Source: Pontederia crassipes
Taxonomy: Eukaryota > Streptophyta > Magnoliopsida > Commelinales > Pontederiaceae
Assembly (NCBI GenBank): GCA_030549335.1
Contig: CM060195.1
Coordinates: 2,715,501 to 2,779,500, forward strand
DNA length: 64,000 nucleotides
Direction: 5' to 3'
Below, one piece after another: positions 23,818-40,412 of this stretch (position 1 is the first letter of the stretch; every line of letters starts with the position of its first letter). A program made the position numbers and the translations under genes. Below the pieces are notes generated by a model. That model was not told where the DNA came from. It did not search any database and was given only the letters and a program-made list of their open reading frames with translations.

Positions 23818-26800
23818 AAGGCCGTAAAACCCTCTTCCCACTTTTTCCTTTTCTTTTTTTTCTCTCTCTCTGCATGAAGGAGATGGTTTGGCGGCCACTT
23901 TTCCACTTTACTTTTTCCACTTTTCCTTACTTTCCTCTCTTTCCATAGCTGGTTTGGCGGACGTAACTTGATTTCATTTTTTTCTTTCTCTCTACTCCTT
24001 TCTCCTTATTTTGCGACCGCAATTCATTTTTTTTTTTTTATTTCTTTCTCTCTATATTCCTCTCCTCTCTCTGTCCCTTTGGCGGCCGGAAACCACTCCC
24101 CTTTCTTTTTTATTTCTTTTACCCATCTTCTTCTTTGTTACGTGCGGATGTCACATGGTAAAAGAGTTTTGCGGGCATAATAAATTTATGCAGATTACAC
24201 CATAGAATGACATTATAATAGCAAACAGAATCCCCCTTGTACCTTTAGGACTAATGAAACGAATTCATGTCTGCCTTGACGTTCGGCGAACGTCCGTCGC
24301 AGCCGTGAAGATTGCGTCCGTCGCCGAAAACTTCACCCATCACCAGACACCACCCACATGAACGCACATGAAGAAGGAACTAATTTTTCTCTCTTTTTTT
24401 TTCTTCCGCGTTCTACCAGTCAACTTTTATAAATTCTTAATCATCTTAATCATATTCTAACCATAATATCCCATCTAACTCAAATTTAATCCTCTAGTTT
24501 ATCTCTTTACCTAAGTCAATCTTATTCTAATAATTAAATAGATAACTTTCGAAATTAATTAAATAATTCCATCACTAATCAAACTCCTCTTCAATTTTAT
24601 TTTATTTTCGGAATTATTAAATAGAATATTATTAAAAACAATATTTTCCAAAGTAAAATAATAAAATATTCATTTATTAAATATGGAAAAAATCGGGGTC
24701 ATTACATCATAACCTTCTTAAAAATAAATTCGTCCTCGAATTTGAACAAAAGACATTACATTATCTTATCTAAATAACTCAACAAAATTATTTCGCATCT
24801 CTTCTTCCAATTCTCAGGTGGCATCTTCATCTCTATGATGTGTCCAAGCCACATTTACCATGGGTACCATTTTATTTTTCATATGCTTGGTTTGATACTC
24901 CAATATCTCTATAGGTTGTTCATCATATGTCAGGTCTATATTTAAATTTGATTCCTTCATATTCACCACATTAGCATCATCATGTTGGTACTTGCGCAGT
25001 ATTGACACGTGGAAGATATTATGCACGTGTCCATATGATGGCGATAACGTCATCCTGCAAGCTGCATTTCCAATTAATGCAAGTACCTCGAAGGGGCCAA
25101 CGAGCTCAACTTACCCTTCTTACTGAACCTTATTACCTCTTTCATCGGAGAAACCTTTAGCATAACTCAATCTCCTACTTTGAAAATGTGTTCTCTTCTC
25201 TTTTTGTCAGCATATATTTTCTGTCTTGTGAATGCTGCTTTCAACCTCTCTCTAATAAGGCGAACTTTTTCAACATATTTAATAGTTTGCTTCATTAGCT
25301 CCTCTAACAAGAATTGTCGTCCTCCCACCTCACTCCAACAGATGGGGGAGCGACAAGGTCTTCCATACATGGCTACAAATTGTGTCATGCCTATGCTGGA
25401 GTGGTAGCTATTATTATATGCGAACTCGATCAGTGGGAGATATGTGTTCCAACTACCACTCCAGTTCAATACACATGCCCGGAGCATATCTTCTAGTGTC
25501 TGAATCGTCCGTTTAGACTGTCCTTCTGTCTAGGGATGGAATGCAGTACTGAAATTCAATTTCGTTCCAAATGCACTCTGTATGCTCCGCCAAAATTTGA
25601 CCGTAAATCATGGATCTCTATCCGATACAATGGAGATTGGCACTCCATGTAGTCGAATAACCTCCTTAATATAAATGTCCATCGAGATTTCGACGGAATG
25701 CATCCATTTGATGGGGATGAAGTGAGCCACCTTGCTAAACTGATCCACCACCACCCATATTGCATTATGACCTTGCTGAGTTCTTGGAAGCCTAGTAACG
25801 AAATCCCTAGTCACATTTTTCCATTTCCATTGTGGGATTCTAAGTTCTTGTAGTACACCGTAAGGTTTCTGATATTCCACTTTCACTTATTGGCATACTA
25901 GGCATCTTACAACGTACTCAGCCACATCCTTCTTCATATTATTCCACTAGAAGGTCCGTTGGAAGTCCTTGATCATCTCCGTGCTTACAGGATGAATGGA
26001 GAACTTCTAACTTGTGGCATTCATACAAACTTGTCTTCTCAATGCTTCATACTCAGGGACACACAATCGTCCCCTATATCTAATCACTCCATCTGTGAAC
26101 GAAAAATTTGCAAGAAGTTTTTTGCACAACTTGAGTAGGTGGTTGTACTCGTTATCGTTTTGTTGTGCTTTGCCTATCTTCAATAGTAGCTCGGGTTGCA
26201 TGTCGATGTGTGCCATTATCCATTTACCATCACTATTGGTCACTGGACTGACCTGTATAATGCAATCGATCATCTTCTAGTGATTCACTCTCAAGCATGC
26301 GAGTGATCCTACCCACTTTCTGTTGAGCGTATCAACGACTGAGTTTGCCTTCCCGAGTTGGTAACTAATGACCAACTCGTAGTCCTTCAAAAACTCGATC
26401 CATCTTCTCTGACGCATATTGAGATCACATTAGGAAAAATGTACTTTAGACTTTTGTGATCCGTGAAGATTTCGAATTCTTCGCCATAGAGGTAGTCCGT
26501 CCATATCTTGAGGGCGAAGACTACCGCTGCTAGTTCGAGATCGTGCGTCGAATAATTCTTCTCGTGTTTCTTCAATTGCATTGATACGTACGTGATGACC
26601 TTCCCATGTTGCATCAAGATGCACCCCAAGTCGGTGCCACATGCGTCACTGTATATATCATAACCTCCTTGGCATGAAAGTAGGGTAAGAATAGGCGTCG
26701 TCATCAATATTTTCTTCAACTCCTAAAAAATATGTTCACACCTTTGTGACCATTCATATTTGACGCCTTTTTTGTGAAATTTGTCAATGGAGACGCAATC

Positions 26801-29500
26801 TTGGAGAAATCTTGTATGAATCTCCGATAATATCCTGCAAGTCCGAGGAAGTTCTTGATTTCTGATACATTCTTTGGTTGCTCTCAGTTGGTAACTGCTT
26901 CCACTTTAGCAGGATTCACTTATATCCCATCCTTACTAATGATATGTCCGAGGAACATTATCTCTTCCAATCAAAACTCGCACTTCGAAAATATGGTGTA
27001 CAACTTATGCTCTCGCAGGGTCTATAGCACGACCCGCAAATGCTCATCATGTTCCTCTTGGTTCGATGAATAGATGAGAATGTCGTCGATGAAAATGATT
27101 ATGAACTTATCCGAGTATGGCCTGAACACCTGATTCATCAAATTCATAAAGGCTGACGGAGGCTGGTCAACCCAAATGGCATCACTAGAAATAGTGGCCA
27201 TATCTTGTCCTAAAGACTGTCTTCGGCACATCGTCATCAGCTATCCGAAGTTGATGGTAATCGCTTCTCAAGTCGATCTTGGATAACACCTTTGCCGAAG
27301 ATAATTGGTCGAACAGGTCGTCGATTCTTGGTAGTGGGTACTTGTTATTTATCGTGACTTTATTCAACATCCGGTAGTCTATGCAGAGTCTCACCCGTCC
27401 TTCTTCTTTGCGAATAGCATCGGAGCGCCCCATGGAGAGATGCTCGGTCAAATGAATCCCTTACCTAATAGCTCTTGGATTTGGATCTTCAATTCCAGCA
27501 TCTCTGTTGGAGCCATTCTGTATGGTGCCTTTGATATGGGTGCAGTAACCGGCACCAAATCGATGCGGAATTCAATCTCCCACAGTGGTGGTAATTCTGA
27601 GACATTATCCGGAAAGACGTCCGAAAATTCTTTCATCACTGTGATGCTATCTCGATCTATCTCAACCCTGTCTGTCGTGATCACACTTGCCAAGAATCAT
27701 TGGCATCCTTTCTTCAATTGCTTCTGGGCTTTGATAGCTGACACTAGAGCCTTGTCCTACTTTAGTGGCATGCCTCTGATGATGATTTGAGGTCCTTCTC
27801 GTGCTCCGATCACTATTTTCTTTGCTCGGCAGAGTAGATAGACGTCGTGGTAGGACAACCAGTTCATACCTATCACTATGTTGTAATCCCTGATCGGAAT
27901 GACGATCAGGTCCGCCAAAAAGTTATTATCATTTATCAATCCAATAACTATTTATCATCTATTTCATGACGACAATCTTTCTCATTCTTAGCTAATTCCT
28001 TATAACTTATAAGTACAACATGACTTTTGAACTATCTCTATATCATAACATTTTGCATACTTGCTATTCTCATAGGTAGCATTCCCAACTAATCAAGAGA
28101 TCAACTTTCCAATTTGAATTCATAATCTTTCCTAAATTAGGAATCCATTGAAGTCTACTTTAATTCATTATTTGATAATAGATGTCATGCTGTACTCATT
28201 GCGGCGACCTCACTTTTATCTTAGTTTATGATGCCTTAAGGATAACGTGGGGATAACCTCCTTAGGGCTTTGGTTATTCAACCTTGGAATAACCTCCTTA
28301 GAACTTTTGTTATTCATTTCGGAATAACTTCCTTAGGCGTTTCCTTATATCATCAATTCTATTTCCATTATTTAAGAATTTATGTTATCCCTCACTTTAT
28401 CCATGACTTCACTAGCCAATTCCCGATTGACATAAATCAACTTGTGGTCGCTGTAATCCGTAACAAGGGAGATCAGCTCAACCTCCTCCATCCATCTTTG
28501 TACGTCCTCGAAGTCGTCCTTCCCGTCAAATTGAAGGGATTGCAACTTCAGGAACCTTTATGTTATCTCTACGATCATGCCCAAACTACCATGTAAGATT
28601 TAGGGGTGAGAGTACTCCGTATGAGTTAAGTGGGATCCATAAACATCCTTGCCTCAACCTCGTTCAATTAGGGACCTCGGGCCTGCTGTCTATCCTCCAA
28701 GCCTGCTTGTGAACCTAAGGCCTGTTGAATGACCCGTTACAATTTGCTCTTGGGAGTGCGTGAAATATGGCTCGGGAAAGTCATTGCAGTTGCTCTCATA
28801 CATCAATAACAATAACAATTCTATTAGTGTGTGCTCCATAATCTATATCACAATATAATATTTATTTGACTCTACTTGATGGCTGCAGTGGTTGCTCGTG
28901 ACAGTTGCACATGGACTCAATTTTATCTATTAGAGACAGCTAAGAAGTGCTTCTCCTTAGGTTCTGATACTTTTTGTAACGCCCCAAGACCTACGTGACT
29001 TTCACGTGCTCAGAGTCGTCCTAGAGGCACTACTCAATTTTATATAAAATATTTTTGCGGAATAAGATTGAAGACAAAATTGAGGACACAATTCAAGATA
29101 AAAGATAAATTTAGGGACAACAATTCCGAACAAAAATAGCGACAAGCATCTGTACAAATACTCTCATGAGACATGCCATCTTTAGGGATGTCGACAACCC
29201 TCGGGACAAATGTTAAGATATACTTTAGAACAAGATTAAGGATAAATATTTTACTTTTGCTATCAAATGTCTGACAATTTTTTCGTTTTGATGGGACAGA
29301 CTTAGCAGTAAAGTCGAAATTAATTTAGCATTACAATGACCGACAACAAGTCTTTGTCTCGCTAAATTTCGTACGTCTTTGTCGTTTGATTTATGGAACA
29401 TGTCGGTTAATTAACCAAGTCCATCTAAAAAACGTTGTCCACTATCCAGTCCAAAAGCTTCAGTTAATCGTCGACTGAGTCAAAGGATAGTTTTTTTATT
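23818..29500 (-). mobile_element. Second Ty3-gypsy chromovirus, heavily decayed
   Basis: Read on the minus strand: an LTR end and primer-like site near 28975 (GGGGCGTTACA then GTATCAGAACC), a gag start near 28560-28380 (FDGKDDFEDVQRWMEEVE), a protease-region piece near 27940-27760, RT at about 27450-26740 ([20 protein letters not shown]), RNase H (about 26719-26390), integrase pieces (26273-25167) and a chromodomain-like end (25053-24814). A 3' LTR starts at 24706 (TGTAATGACCCC) and extends towards 23818, CT-rich on the plus strand and incomplete. The right limit of the 5' LTR is uncertain. It is broken, with well over ten breaks, so it is older than its neighbour. The head-to-head contact at 23817/23818 lacks intact LTR ends on both sides. 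Confidence 0.8.
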
Positions 29501-30145
29501 TATCCGCACATATAAATTTATCAAACAGTCAAAGATTGAAATATTTTTTTCAAAAAAAAAAGGAATAATGGTTCAAATGATAGAATAGAAAGCAAATTTA
29601 AACATAACAAGAAAAATAATAAATACTTTGGTAGAAAATGTGATTTAACAACAATATCATAAAGAAATTCAAATAGTAAAAAGATATTGATTAAGTAAAT
29701 TAATCATGACATGATGGTGTGAAAAGAATAGTATTTATTGAAAATACATATAAAAATTTATCATAAAATATTATAAATCTTTACAATAGAATAACGTAAC
29801 AAAATAATAATTCTATTCTATTCTATTTATGAATTAATATCGGTTATTAGTCAATTTTTTAGTTCGTTAACCGAATCGATCAAATACATATAGACTAACA
29901 AAACTGCTTATCCATTAATTATGAATTAAATAAATAAAAAGACGATCGATTAAGGGATGACTTCTATTAATTGATGCACACCCATACATTGCATACATAC
30001 GACGCATAATTTATAATTGGGAAGCTATTTCTGTCCGCGTAGAAAGTATAAGTGTGCATTGACGTAAAGCAGAATATGAATAAAATATTGTGCGTTGGCT
30101 TTCGGCCAGGATTCAGCAGCCAGAAAGTACTCGACCGTCGAGCTC
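29500..30145. other. AT-rich spacer, 3' side of the NPF gene
   Basis: No gene. 29550-29950 is AT-rich DNA. 29950-30145 should hold the 3' untranslated region of the minus-strand NPF gene; no polyadenylation signal could be fixed with confidence. Confidence 0.4.
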
Positions 30146-32590
<2,445 letters not shown>

Positions 32591-32769
32591 ATTGCAGGCA
32601 GCTCTGTGTCTTTGCGCCTCTGATTAACGTTATCTTCTGTCCAGTTGGAGGACAGAACTCACCTTTCTCAATTATAAGAGGAGCCCTACAATGACACTGT
32701 GTTTCTGCCACTCCTAAAACTCATATTTTCACTAATTCCAGAACAAAACTACCAAGCCTTGCTGTCATT
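32591..32769 (-). promoter_or_regulatory. Upstream region of the NPF gene (inferred)
   Basis: These 180 bases separate the NPF start codon from the solo LTR. No clear TATA box was found in this stretch. The core promoter is therefore either here without a standard box or in the adjacent LTR. Confidence 0.3.
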
Positions 32770-33173
32770 TGATGGAAAAATTCGAGAACAGAGAGAGAAG
32801 ATCGCAGAGAGATTGTAAAAAAAAAAAATAAAGGAGACACACAAATTTACCCAGGTTCACCCTTGAGATTAGGACTATGTTCTACAAAGAGGTTCCACTA
32901 TATCGTTTAGGTTTACAGCCGTCACACAGATTACATCTAAAAATAAGTTATAAATAGTCTCTCCCAAACGGGTTCAAAACCCGAACAAAAACAGAGAAAA
33001 AAATCCGTCTAAGTTTCGAGGACCGCCGTCGGGGGGCGGGGCCCCCCGAACCCCCCCTTTCGTTCATACGCCAGCAACACTATTAATTGGGTAATACTCA
33101 GATTCCCCTAAACTCACGTGGGTGAACCCGGTGTAAGAAACAAGGGGCCCTGAAGTATTCACTAACTCCAACA
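32770..33173 (-). mobile_element. Solo LTR, Ty1-copia type, 404 bp
   Basis: Bounded by TG...CA and by the perfect 5-bp duplication TCATT (32765-32769 and 33174-33178). On the minus strand it begins TGTTGGAGTTAG, a usual copia LTR start, and ends TTTTTCCATCA. This points the LTR in the same direction as the NPF gene. A TATAAATA box occurs near 32949 on the plus strand and reads TATTTATA on the minus strand, so the direction of any promoter is not settled. No internal region is attached, as expected after LTR-LTR recombination. Confidence 0.8.
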
Positions 33174-33289
33174 TCATTTTCAAAATTAATGATGTCATTA
33201 GCATGTCAATGACTTAATTACATTCCTTTTTTTAAAAAACAAAGATTGCATTATCTATTACATGTACAATAAATGTGTTGATATATTAA

Positions 33290-34860
33290 CTAAGAGAGCT
33301 CCGAAGGGGGTATTTTCCCAAAAAACATCAATTGTGGCATTATGGCCCATATTGCGCCATGGAGGCTAGCTGGTGTTATTGAGGATCTGGACTAAAGATG
33401 TTAAATTAGTTTCAATATTGATTCGCCTATAATCCTTTCTGGAAGCAAATCTAATCCCCATTAGAAGTCCCCATATCTCAAGCTCCAAGATCGACTGCAC
33501 TTGCCTCCTGAAAGCCCCTACAAGAATAAAAGAATCATTAATGGATCAAAGTAAGTATCCAACACCCCCCCCCCCCACCTCTCTCCTGCCAAAAGAGATC
33601 CCTCGGAGTTAAGTTTAACCCATCCGGGGATCAGGGGCACCCTCTAGACCCGGATAGGGTAACCGGTGGAAATCTCCTTAGGAGTGTGGATTCTAGTGTT
33701 AGCATTGTACTCAGCGACCACCTTTTTCCCAACCGCCGAAATGGTTGACTACCTGCCCTTGAAGTGGATATCATTCCTAAGGTTCAAAGATGCCAGATAC
33801 AGGAGAAGACAGATAGCATTTTTTTGTCCATGAGCTGTTAGCAAGCGTGCAGCCAGGAAACCGCTCCAGTTGTCCATCCGCTCGAAGGTAAAATGAAGTT
33901 TAGATCGGAAAATAAACCAAAGTTGGCAAGCAACCAGGCATTGAAAAAACAAGTGAGAAGTGGTTTCAACATCCAAGCCACAAAGAAGGCAGAAGGGATT
34001 AATATCAGGAATGAAATGGGCAATGATATCCATGGTAGGTAACCTGCCATGGGAAAGCTTCCGGAGAAAGAGATGGGTATTTAGGGGCACTTGAAATTTT
34101 CACACGAAGCGACTGACAGTCCATCCAATTCCAAGCGGTGGCAAGGCTCGTCTGCATAGAAGACTATAAACTGAGGCAACATTCGCAATATTATGAGAGT
34201 CATTCACCCAAATCCGCAAGTCATCATTGGCATTGGCAAATAAAAAATACAAAGAATGCAGGAGATCAAGTGTTCACCAAAATATAGATGCAATAAGTCA
34301 GCATTCCAATAATGATTAAGGATTAAATCATTGATTTTCATCATGCAGATGTCCTGAATGATATCCATATTAATGAAAGTGGGCGTCCAAGCAATTGGAA
34401 TGCAAGAGATCCAAGGATCAAACAACACACTAGTAGAGGAACCATTCCCAATCAGTTTCAACATACCGCAAACTCACTGAGAGAGTTCAGGATAATTTTT
34501 CAACTCCATGTAGGCTATTGAGAGAACTGAGGGTATTTCCAGGGGTGGAACAACCCATACTTAACAAAGGTTGCCCAAGGGGAGGGAACCTTAATTATAA
34601 GTTTTGCAAGAAGTGTAGGCCCAATAAGAGAGAGCTTTCTAAATCCCAACCCGACATAATCCTTGGATAATTGAATAGTATTCCAAATTATTAGATGGAT
34701 ACCATTTCCATTCTCATGAGGGTGCCAAAAAAATGTACGGAAAGCTTTATCGATGAATCGGAGTAGTCTAGGGAGATATAGGCAGAGCTGAGGGAGTACA
34801 CAAGCATGGAACTTATAACTGAGGAGATTAAGAAGGATAGTTTCCTACTAAACTTGATAC
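33290..34860 (-). mobile_element. L1-type LINE fragment: RT end, zinc-binding domain, RNase H
   Basis: The reverse strand shows, in order, the end of an RT domain (FHACVLPQ..., GNGIHLIIWNTIQLSK, GLGFRKLSL), a link region (IGNGSSTSVLFDPWI), a zf-RVT-type segment (KLSHGRLPTMDIIAHFIPD, CLLCGLDVETTSHLFFQC, LWF; 34090-33749), and an RNase H start (WVKLNSEGSLLAGERGGGGV near 33640). This order is typical of plant L1-like LINEs carrying RNase H. Several frame changes and stops separate the pieces, and the 5' half with the endonuclease is absent. A C run at about 33566-33578 interrupts it. Confidence 0.75.
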
Positions 34861-35440
34861 ACTATTTTTAATAGGATTTTTCATATATTTTAACAAAATA
34901 AAATTATTTTTGTTCATAATATATAGAATTTACAAGTAAATATGTTTTTAATGTAATATCTTTTAATTATATCGTTTTCCTTCTGACATATCTTCTTCTT
35001 CATATATTTCAATGAATATGATTTAAATACATGAACAGGGAATATAATAAAAAAAACATGTCAAAAGAAGTGAAAACCATACAAAAATTTAAAAGAAATA
35101 AATTAATTAAAAATCATGAGTTTTTAAAAAATTGTAGACGTAGGCTACTATTATATTTTTATGTGCAAAAATATTAAGCATTAATTCAGTTTAATCTATG
35201 ATAATAATTAAATTAAGCGGCTATAATCATTAGTCAAACTTATGATAATAATTAATTCTTGTATCCAAAATGTATGAAGTTTAATTAATACATTTCTTAT
35301 TTTCATGTTATTTCGATATTTCTACATTTACCATTTATTAATAAAGATTATTATTATTCTTTTGTTAAGACTATTTATTTAATAATAATTATCAATTTTA
35401 ATTTTTTTAATAATTTAAATAAACTTCATTTAATATATAA
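34861..35440. other. AT-rich DNA, nothing recognised
   Basis: Very AT-rich, with no frame or repeat structure that could be assigned. It may include decayed ends of the flanking elements. Confidence 0.5.
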
Positions 35441-35449
35441 GTAATGTCA

Positions 35450-37000
35450 CATCCTTACTTTCAATTTTCATTTTTGTACCATCTTATATTTCACTTATGA
35501 CTTCGTAGTTCTTAGATATTTTACAATATCTAATGAAGATATATTTTTGTCCTCTTGGACTCAACTTAGCATACTTATTTTTACGGGAGTTTTTAAAATA
35601 TAAATTGTGTAATACTAATGGTGCAAATAATTAAAATTAGTCTTTTGTCCAATCCAAAATTCATATGGAGTGGTGACAATGAATTTCGATAGTACATGAT
35701 TAAGATGTATGCAACTATCCATAGTGCAACTCTTCAATTCGAAATTGAAAAATTAACTTGTGCCATCTTGCATCGAATCATATCTAATAAGGTACAATTA
35801 TCTCTTCTCTAATATCATTTTATTGCAAAGTTCTTGGTACTATTAGTTGCTTAATTATATTATTTTCATAAAATAATTTTTTGAATAAGCCAAAGAGATA
35901 ATTACGTACACTATCCATTCACACGACTTTAACGTTATGATCAACTTGATTTTCTATCGTGTTCATAAATCATACAAAATAATCCAAAATTTTTAACTTA
36001 TGAGAAATCAAATATACAATATCATGACATAAATAATAATCAATAAAATTGATAAAAGTAAGAAAAATCATGCACGTGTCATTCGTGAACAATCATTGAA
36101 CCATATGTCCAAGTTGATTAATTATAATAGGTATTTAGTGTATTTTTCCTTCTTAAATGATGTTCTTGTTTTTTTATCAACTAATCATTCTTCGTAGTTT
36201 AGCAAATCAAGTTTTCGAGAGATATCAAGAGGCTTTCTTTAATATATCTGTTCATTTGATCTTGATTAATGTGTACTTGCAAAATTTTCACTTGACATTT
36301 TTATTCACATCAGTATATATGTCAAAAAAGAATGCCTATCAACAACATATGCAATATTTAAAAGAAGAATCCATTATTGAGAGAAACATGACATAGAAAA
36401 TATTGTCAAGACATTTTTATTTATTTTGGAAACTTATTACTTAACCAAGTTTATTCGATGCTGACAAAGAAACCAAAATTTTCCTGAAAGCTGAGGTATA
36501 TAGAACATTGTCAAGGTAAAGAATTTCATCATTACAAAGTTATAACTTAATTGTATGTTCCAATTTCTTTATGTTCAACCATTTCGTTATTGTCAACGTA
36601 TATCCATTTGCTCCCCATATTTATTCGATGAAATTTCTTGAAGACCTTATGTTCTCTTGTTATATGTATGTGACTTTCGAATCTTCAATTCATGGTTAGG
36701 ACATACATACTTAAGCTCATGAAATCACGAGCGAAATGACTATGCTTGTCATAGTTGTAGAATTTGATTTTGTTTATGCCTACTCCACCACCACATTTTC
36801 TATGTTTACTCGGGTGGCTTGGTTTTATTCCACATCTCCACCATTTTTAGCTAGCCACAATCTGTGAGATCTTTTCTGCATAAGTTAGGAACCAATGGTC
36901 ACCATTTTCAGCATTAAGAGAGTTGATTCATTGGATGAAGAACGTCATTCTCCATCTCAATATGGCAAGCATCTTGTTTGAATATGATTAATTATTTTCA
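35450..37000 (-). mobile_element. Ty1-copia relic
   Basis: On the minus strand a gag zinc-knuckle relic lies near 36770-36700 (FYNYDKHSHFARDF, recalling the copia CYNCGKxGHFARDC form). An integrase end lies near 35720-35620 (NHVLSKFIVTTPYEFWIGQK, recalling the NRVPSKxxxxTPYELWxGxKP block). The order matches copia gag then integrase. No LTRs were found. It is very decayed, with many breaks, and evidently old. Confidence 0.7.
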
Positions 37001-40000
37001 AAATCTCTTGTTCATCTAAGAAATATTAAATTTTTCGATGTCGAATATCATAGTTATCGTCATTTAATTTTTTGTTCTTGTTCAGAACATTAATGATTAT
37101 TTTGAAAGACATGCTATTATATGTAACATCTTTTCACTTGCGTAGAATATTATCCTCCTTGTGTGTTGGCCCACACAATTTGATTACAATTCATCCTATC
37201 AAATCAAGGTCATGCTACTATATGTATACGACATCTTCTGCATAACTTATACATGTGATATTAATTCAAAGCATACATCTTACATTCTTCTCCACTTTGA
37301 AGATTTAACATTCTCGTTAAAAGATCATACCTCATTATGTACAGAGGTCGACGTAGAGTGATTCTAAAAGGCTTTAAAATACCTCTTGAGATAGAAACTA
37401 CAAACACTTAATTAGCGGATGCACTCGTACCCACTATCGAAAAGCAAACCTGAGGTAAACTAAATGTAATCTTAGTAGAAGTAAGAGATGAATCTACACA
37501 AAAAAAATATCCTAGACTCACGGTATTAATTCCCTTTTATAGAAAAATGATAGGACTAAAGACAAGCATAGGTGTGTAAGTAAAAATCTAATCAACAAAA
37601 GTGTAATCAACCCGAAAAAACCTAAAACATGGACTCCGACTAAAAATTAGGTCGGTCTTTCGGAATAGAAAATTCACAAGTTTAAATTAGGGCTCCTTAC
37701 CAAAAAAATCTAGAGGGGCCGATCCGAACCAAATACCTTTTTAAAATTATTATAATTAAATTATTACTTTAATTTTCAAATAATATTTTACAATTTTACC
37801 TTTTGTCTTACTCATATTTATTAGATTAGGTATATTATCTACTTAGTATCACACATTTGAATTTGAATACTATTAAATTATTAATTTATTTTAATAAAGT
37901 TTGGACAAAATTAAATAAAATAATATGTTATTTTAGTTTATTTACATTAAATAGTTAAACTAAAAGTTAAATATTATTTTTTAAACATCTACATGATATA
38001 TTTAATATTTGTAATTTATTTTAAAAAGTATTACTTTAAAGTAGGTCTTTGATCTGAAAAAATTGTGTTGGTAAAAAATTCACCTAAAATTTAAAAATCA
38101 ATTTTTTTCGTCGAAAAAATTACCCGACCGAATCACTTTTATGTCACGGCGAGTGGGCAAACGAGAGCCGTTAGGATAAGGCGTATAACATTCGTGATGA
38201 CAACATGCGTGACGCGCGCGCATCTGGACATGACCCGTTCTGCTTAGATGTAGCACTTTGCGTCTTGCGCATTTAGCCCCACACCACAAGCCCAGAACAG
38301 AATGTCATTTTCTACAATTTATTATTCAATTATTTGTCTAGCAAAACTCACAAGAATATTACTCCCCATGTAGATGTAGGTAACTAATAGCTTGCAAAAT
38401 ATTAATGACCGCGTGTGCGATCGTGACGATGACAATTATTCACACGAGTGATTTTAGGATGTTCTTGTATTATTATCTTTTGCTTTTCTAATAATTAATT
38501 CTACGGAGTTATCACAAACTACAACACACTTATTTTATTTAATTAAATTAAGCCCAGTTACCATGTTTCGTTGGACCTCTATATTTGGTTATATTTCAAT
38601 TTTATGCTCGACGCCTTCGATATTTTTATATCTATGATCAAAGGATCGTCAAATTTTGGATTAAAATATTGTGCAATTTGTAGTCCGCTGAATCAAATTG
38701 GGCAACGTGACAATTCCTTTTGAACCCCAAAATAAAAGTAATACAAATAACGGCAAATGCTTCTACTGGTGCTCCCGCCAATCTTTATTTAATTATTTAT
38801 TCTCTCTCGAAAAGGGTAGCTGGCAAGGCTGTTTATTCCTTTCTTTTCGAAAACAGCACGACGACTACGGCCCAAAAGAGATAAACAAACGATCGGACGT
38901 CCTGGGACCGGTCATTCATGCGTTTTGGGGAGGAATATCGGACGACTATGGTAGCAGCTCGGATCGATTATTGAAGTCGTCATTTTGATCAGGATATTAC
39001 TTTCGTCACCCGAGTTCGATATTAGATTAATCATATGCTAATAATTTTCGACATTAATAGTCTCAAGTCATGTGACGGAAAAAAAAAAGTTAAAATGTCC
39101 TAATAATCTGATAACAATAATGCTATATCCTCTATTAGTCTATTTATAAGCTCGTACCTCTATTACTTTTAAAGTATAAGCTTGTACCTCTATTATAATT
39201 TCTAAATAATACACCCTATCTCTCTCTCCCACGTGAAGTTGTCTTTGGCATAGTATTATCATCCTTCTTGCTCTTCTTTATCTCACCTTTGTCCTCATTC
39301 TTTTTCATATTTTTTTACCTTCTCAAGACCATGCCATTTGCCATTACGATTGGAACTGAAGAATGATTTTTTTTTATTACTCATAGCGCAACAAGAAAAC
39401 GTACGAAGTATTTTTTTCTTTGTTTTTCCTCTTTTCATTGTGATTTGATTTTTGCTTAATATTCGCTCCATTACTAGAAGTGCTGATTTTTCCTTCTTAG
39501 ACTTCAATGAATACACTCTCTAGTTAGATTGATTTTGCAAAAAATAAATTTAATTTGCAACTACTACTAAATTTTTTTTGTGTGAAATTCTAAGAATTTT
39601 TTGGATAAATAGATTTCACATATTTGATTCTAATATTTATTTATAATTATTTATGGAGTTATGTTCTTGAAGCATTTTTTCGTCTGATTTTAATATAGTA
39701 TGACTTTAATCCCGAAGACTACGTTGTTTATATTCATCTAGTTAAGTTCACTTAATGTGAAAATTTAGGATTCAAATTTTTTATTTGCATATTTTATGAA
39801 ATTTGGCCACTATTTTCTAGGCATAATTTACTTACCGTGAAATTTTACCATTATTTTGTATTTATCATTCAATGGGAATATTATTAATTTGTAGCTTTGA
39901 TGTTTTTTTGTAGTATTTAGTCATTCTTTTTTATTTGTGAAAAATCACAAGAAATAGAAGCAAGAATGGAAAAGAAAAACAATTAATTCTGACATAGTAA

Positions 40001-40404
40001 AAAAACACAATAAAGTAAAAGAGTGTAATGAAAAATATTAAAAATGATTCCATAGAAAAATTGCATCAGCATAAAGTAAAGAAAAAAAAAATACAGCGTG
40101 ATAAATTAAATGTGACAGCATAAATATAATATTTAGTTTATTGACCACTGTGAGTATTGAGGTGGGAAGGAAAAGAAGAAAGAGAAAAGGGTATATTAGA
40201 AAATAAAACACAACATATTAAGTAATACTAGTCCAAAATTTCTTGTGATGCACGGATGACAAATATTATAAAAATTATATAATATAAAATTATAAAAATA
40301 ATTATTATTAAAAGATGATCGATATTATAAAAATTGTAATACATAATTGTAATATTATAATTTTTAATAATTATCAAAATTAATTTATTATCACTTAAAT
40401 GTGA
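37001..40404. other. AT-rich intergenic region
   Basis: No supported gene. The 96-codon frame at 38698-38988 and the short frames near 37161 and 38098 match no family I recognise. 38100-38300 is locally GC-rich. Near 39140-39200 the phrase AAGCTCGTACCTCTATTA is repeated in close succession. The right part contains long A- and T-rich runs. Confidence 0.5.
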
Positions 40405-40412
40405 CAAATAAG

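Noticed and set aside
38698-38988. 96-codon plus-strand frame
   Set aside because: No motif, no splice context and no paralogue in the window; length is within chance for this region.
40225-40255. Helitron 3' end on the minus strand (CCGTGCATCACAAG...CTAGT)
   Set aside because: The hairpin plus CTAG pattern is suggestive, but the stem is imperfect and no matching 5' end was found.
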